Positions 61,925 through 64,000 of a DNA stretch of 64,000 bases are shown one piece after another. The notes under the pieces were generated by a model. It was not told where the DNA came from. It saw only the letters and a program-made list of their open reading frames with translations, and ran no database searches. Position 1 is the stretch's first letter. Each line of letters starts with the position of its first letter. The translations under genes and the position numbers were made by a program. This stretch comes from Hyphomicrobium sp. 99 (GTDB lineage Bacteria > Pseudomonadota > Alphaproteobacteria > Rhizobiales > Hyphomicrobiaceae): NCBI RefSeq assembly GCF_000384335.2, contig NZ_KQ031382.1, forward strand, positions 2,491,545-2,555,544, given 5' to 3'.

Positions 61925-62476
61925 TTAGCGGGTCAGTTCGAGGATCAGGTTGACCGGCGTCTGTGCGGCACGCCGCAGGTTGGAAAACCCGGCTTCCCGC
62001 GCCACCTCGCGCAGGCGTTCTTCGCCTGCCTGCGCACCGAGGCCGAGCCCGACCTCCTGCGACAGCGAGTTCGGCGTGCACGCCATGGCCGACGCGGCGT
62101 AGTACATGCGGCCGATCGGGTTCAGGTTCTCCTCCAGCCGGTCGCCGGCATAGGGCTCTACCAGCAGAACCTTGCCGTCGGGCTTGAGCGCCTTGCGGCA
62201 GCGCGCGAGCGCGCCGACCGGATCGCCGAGATCGTGCAGGCAGTCCATGAAGCAGATGAGGTCGAAGTCGTGGCCGTCGAAATCAGTCGCAGCCTTGACC
62301 TCGAACGCGATGTTGCCGATCACGCCCTGCTCAGCGGCGCGCTTGCGCGCGGTCGCAATCGACTCGTCGTGATAGTCCAGGCCGATGAAGCTCGAGTTGG
62401 GGAACGCCTGCGCCATTAGAATGGTGGAGGCACCGTGTCCACAGCCGATGTCGGCGACCCGGGCGCCTACCGCCGC
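61925..62476 (-). pseudogene. 5'-truncated SAM methyltransferase
   Basis: The frame upstream of ATG 62416 still reads ARVADIGCGHGASTIL, the SAM motif I, but meets TAG at 62477-62479. Relatives carry about 170 more N-terminal residues (winged-helix domain), missing here. The rest is well preserved: DYHDESIATARKRA, MDCLHDLGDPVGALARCR and SLSQEVGLGLGAQAGEERLREVAREAGF. Third-position GC is visibly higher than in its neighbours, suggesting a transferred piece. Confidence 0.75.
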
Positions 62477-63366
62477 CTAAGGGCGGCTCGTTCCAAATCC
62501 GCCGCAGCGAAGAAGTCGGAGCCGCCCGCTAGGGGACCGATTTGAATGACTCCGCTCGGGGGCCTCGAACTGCGGTTTGAAGTATCTCCTTCTGACCCCA
62601 GTATATATCGACAATAATGTCATCGATGCCATTTCGGTCCAGCCATTGGGAGCCGTCCGAACGACACCTCCACTCGCATCATCGCTGCAGCAAAGCCAAT
62701 GCGCCGCTCGTCGGCCCGAGCCGCTGTAAGTGCCCGCGCTATCCGCCGGGTAATTCCAGCAGCGACAATAGCAAACCCCCGATAGCGAAACGCGTCAGCG
62801 CGCACCCATCAGGTCACAATTTTGTATCAATCGTCGCTGTGCGTCATAATGCCAATCCGTATGCGCCACGTTTGCGAGGGCTGGGCTTTAAGAACCTCTG
62901 AAATCTTGACCGAGATCAAATTGTTCGATGACTGACGATCTAAATGTTCGGCGTGAGCGGTCGCATCGACGGCAATATTTTTGCAAAATTCCATTTAAGC
63001 GGACGCCGGTGTGATCGCTCGCAAACCTTCCTGCGCAATAGGCGATTCCGAGCGCGTGCCCCCTCCTCCGGGACCTGGGAGGATTAGCACCCCAGTTGAT
63101 CGAAGAGTTGCCCTGACCTTATGGAAGAAATTCAGAAACAAACGCGCGACTATCTCAGGGCTCTTTACGGGCTCGGAAAGCCTTCCGTCGAAATTCTTCC
63201 AGTTCAAAACTTACCCGCCGTTCTGGCTTTTGCTCGCTTAAACAGCCGAAAATGCGACCCACATGCATGATAAAGAATTTGAAGTCTTCTCGCGCTACTA
63301 CGCTTCGACAACACGCAGCCATCACAGCTTACCGACAGGGCATTAAATTGTGATGGTTACGTTGTG
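62477..63366. other. Long stretch without a convincing gene
   Basis: About 890 bases. Short ORFs occur on both strands (62617-62901 plus, 62620-62805 minus, 63011-63241 plus), none with family features. An Arg/Ala-rich minus-strand ORF at 62620-62805 could be a gene remnant. No tRNA, integrase or repeat seen, but the truncated methyltransferase at one edge suggests a rearrangement. Confidence 0.35.
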
Positions 63367-63513
63367 CTAACTGTCTTTATCCTCGCGCAGGCCGTCCTTG
63401 AACCGTTTGACACCTTGGCCGATCTCACCCAGCAAATCTGAAATTGTGCCCTTGCCCAAGAACAGAATTGCAACGACCGCTGCGATTAGCAAATGTTGTA
63501 GACTCAGGCCCAT
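63367..63513 (-). CDS. tatA: Minimal TatA/E twin-arginine translocase protein
   Basis: 48 residues from ATG 63513; the frame extends upstream but overlaps the neighbouring gene. One helix (HLLIAAVVAILFLG), hinge GKGTISDLLGEIGQGVKRFKDGLRED matching TatA's amphipathic helix. It is shorter than usual and lacks the acidic tail. No tatB or tatC nearby, so it is probably a second copy. Follows the two-helix membrane protein by 58 bases. Confidence 0.8.
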   Translation of the reverse strand: MGLSLQHLLIAAVVAILFLGKGTISDLLGEIGQGVKRFKDGLREDKDS

Positions 63514-63571
63514 AAAATTTTCCCAAATTATGAAGTTGCGATCTCGCTGGATCACCTCGATCGCCGTGACG

Positions 63572-63958
63572 TCAATTGTCCTGACGGTCGAAGTGTTCGG
63601 CAATGACGTCGCGATACTCGACGCGTGACACATACAAGAGCAGCGCAAAATAGGCCGCAACTGTGAGCACCGCTATCGAGAGCATGCCAATGTTGAATGT
63701 GTAGTCGATATGTTTGCCGATCAACTCCTGCGCGGATTGGGGAGTATATCCGAGCTTCTCCCAAGATTGCGCCACTGCAGGCGTTTGGCCCATCTCATGC
63801 CAGCTCGGCCCGGATACATTCTTGTTGAGACGGTGAGCAAGGCTCAGACCAAAGATGTGTGGAGCAATAAGAATGCTAAGCATCAAGGCGACGAGGAATA
63901 GGCCATCGACGAGCTGACCTGCGCCGGATTGCTTTGGAGGAACGTGATTGTCGGACAC
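63572..63958 (-). CDS. Two-helix membrane protein of unknown function
   Basis: 128 residues from GTG 63958. Helices at about 18-42 (LVDGLFLVALMLSILIAPHIFGLSL) and 90-112 (IGMLSIAVLTVAAYFALLLYV), with a 45-residue periplasmic-type loop (TPAVAQSWEKLGYTPQSAQELIGKH). No family recognised. On the same strand as, and just upstream of, the minimal tatA. Confidence 0.6.
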   Translation of the reverse strand: MSDNHVPPKQSGAGQLVDGLFLVALMLSILIAPHIFGLSLAHRLNKNVSGPSWHEMGQTPAVAQSWEKLGYTPQSAQELIGKHIDYTFNIGMLSIAVLTVAAYFALLLYVSRVEYRDVIAEHFDRQDN

Positions 63959-64000
63959 GCTTGGTACCTGTTCTCAGACCGGTCTGGAGTTTTTCAGTTT

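Noticed and set aside
62620..62805. 61-aa Arg/Ala-rich minus-strand ORF
   Set aside because: Some helical character but no start site or family match; could be debris.
63011..63241. 76-aa plus-strand ORF and its antisense partner
   Set aside because: Pro/Gly-rich start, no homology that I can recognise, and no ribosome site.
1..64000. CRISPR arrays, tRNAs, rRNAs, IS elements or prophage genes
   Set aside because: I looked for regularly spaced repeats, cloverleaf-like sequence and transposase or integrase motifs and saw none; a covariance-model search would be needed to exclude RNA genes.

Overview
The window reads as chromosome of a methylotrophic alphaproteobacterium, most likely Hyphomicrobium or a close relative in the Hyphomicrobiales. 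The evidence is a complete fhcBADC operon (formyltransferase/hydrolase complex of tetrahydromethanopterin-linked C1 oxidation) beside PQQ/quinoprotein accessory genes (MxaD-like protein, YVTN beta-propeller, quinoprotein-relay zinc metallohydrolase). The DNA is GC-rich and densely coding. I saw no rRNA, tRNA, CRISPR array, intact insertion sequence or phage gene.

Layout. 1-8.6 kb: C1/quinoprotein block, with fhcBADC divergent from the mxaD-like operon. 8.7-19.9 kb: envelope genes (vWA-type DUF1194 protein, O-antigen-ligase-like protein, undecaprenyl-phosphate sugar transferase, two-domain L,D-transpeptidase), an EmrAB-like efflux pair and a CBS-BON protein. 20.1-22.9 kb: a decayed stretch with an alpha-oxoamine synthase next to a frameshifted ABC-permease remnant. 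23-24.8 kb: MerR regulator and FadL-type porin. 25.3-37.0 kb: a type II secretion system (gspO, gspD, gspEFGHIJKLM and a GspC/N-like gene). 37-39.2 kb: small periplasmic proteins, a 2OG-Fe(II) oxygenase-like protein and a CopC-like protein. 39.5-45 kb: a DUF3604 metallo-hydrolase-like gene divergent from a PpiC plus three tandem HupE/UreJ-like membrane genes. 45.2-47.9 kb: a PadR regulator, a multicopper oxidase fragment, an intact chromate transporter and an MFS pseudogene, which look like an eroded metal-resistance islet. 47.9-55.3 kb: a lipid-modification operon (CFA-type methyltransferase, DUF1365, FAD oxidoreductase), DUF1295 and DUF2177 membrane proteins, a small four-cysteine protein, and an RpoE-ChrR sigma/anti-sigma pair. 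55.4-59 kb: a ba3-type (B-family) terminal oxidase with a diheme cytochrome c. 59.4-64 kb: DUF1272 protein, methyltransferase, AraC regulator, a truncated methyltransferase, a minimal TatA and a two-helix membrane protein.

The most interesting signal is a local RpoE-ChrR (singlet-oxygen type) regulon. ChrR keeps all four zinc ligands of its anti-sigma domain. TGATCC-N18-TAAG/TAAT promoters lie back-to-back between the FAD oxidoreductase and DUF1295 genes, and a third lies directly in front of a 66-residue four-cysteine protein. That small protein has a 67% identical paralogue 45 kb away, next to fhcC. The lipid genes resemble the Rhodobacter sphaeroides RpoE regulon tied to furan fatty acid formation. 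A second candidate for an undescribed function is the DUF3604 / PpiC / triple-HupE module.
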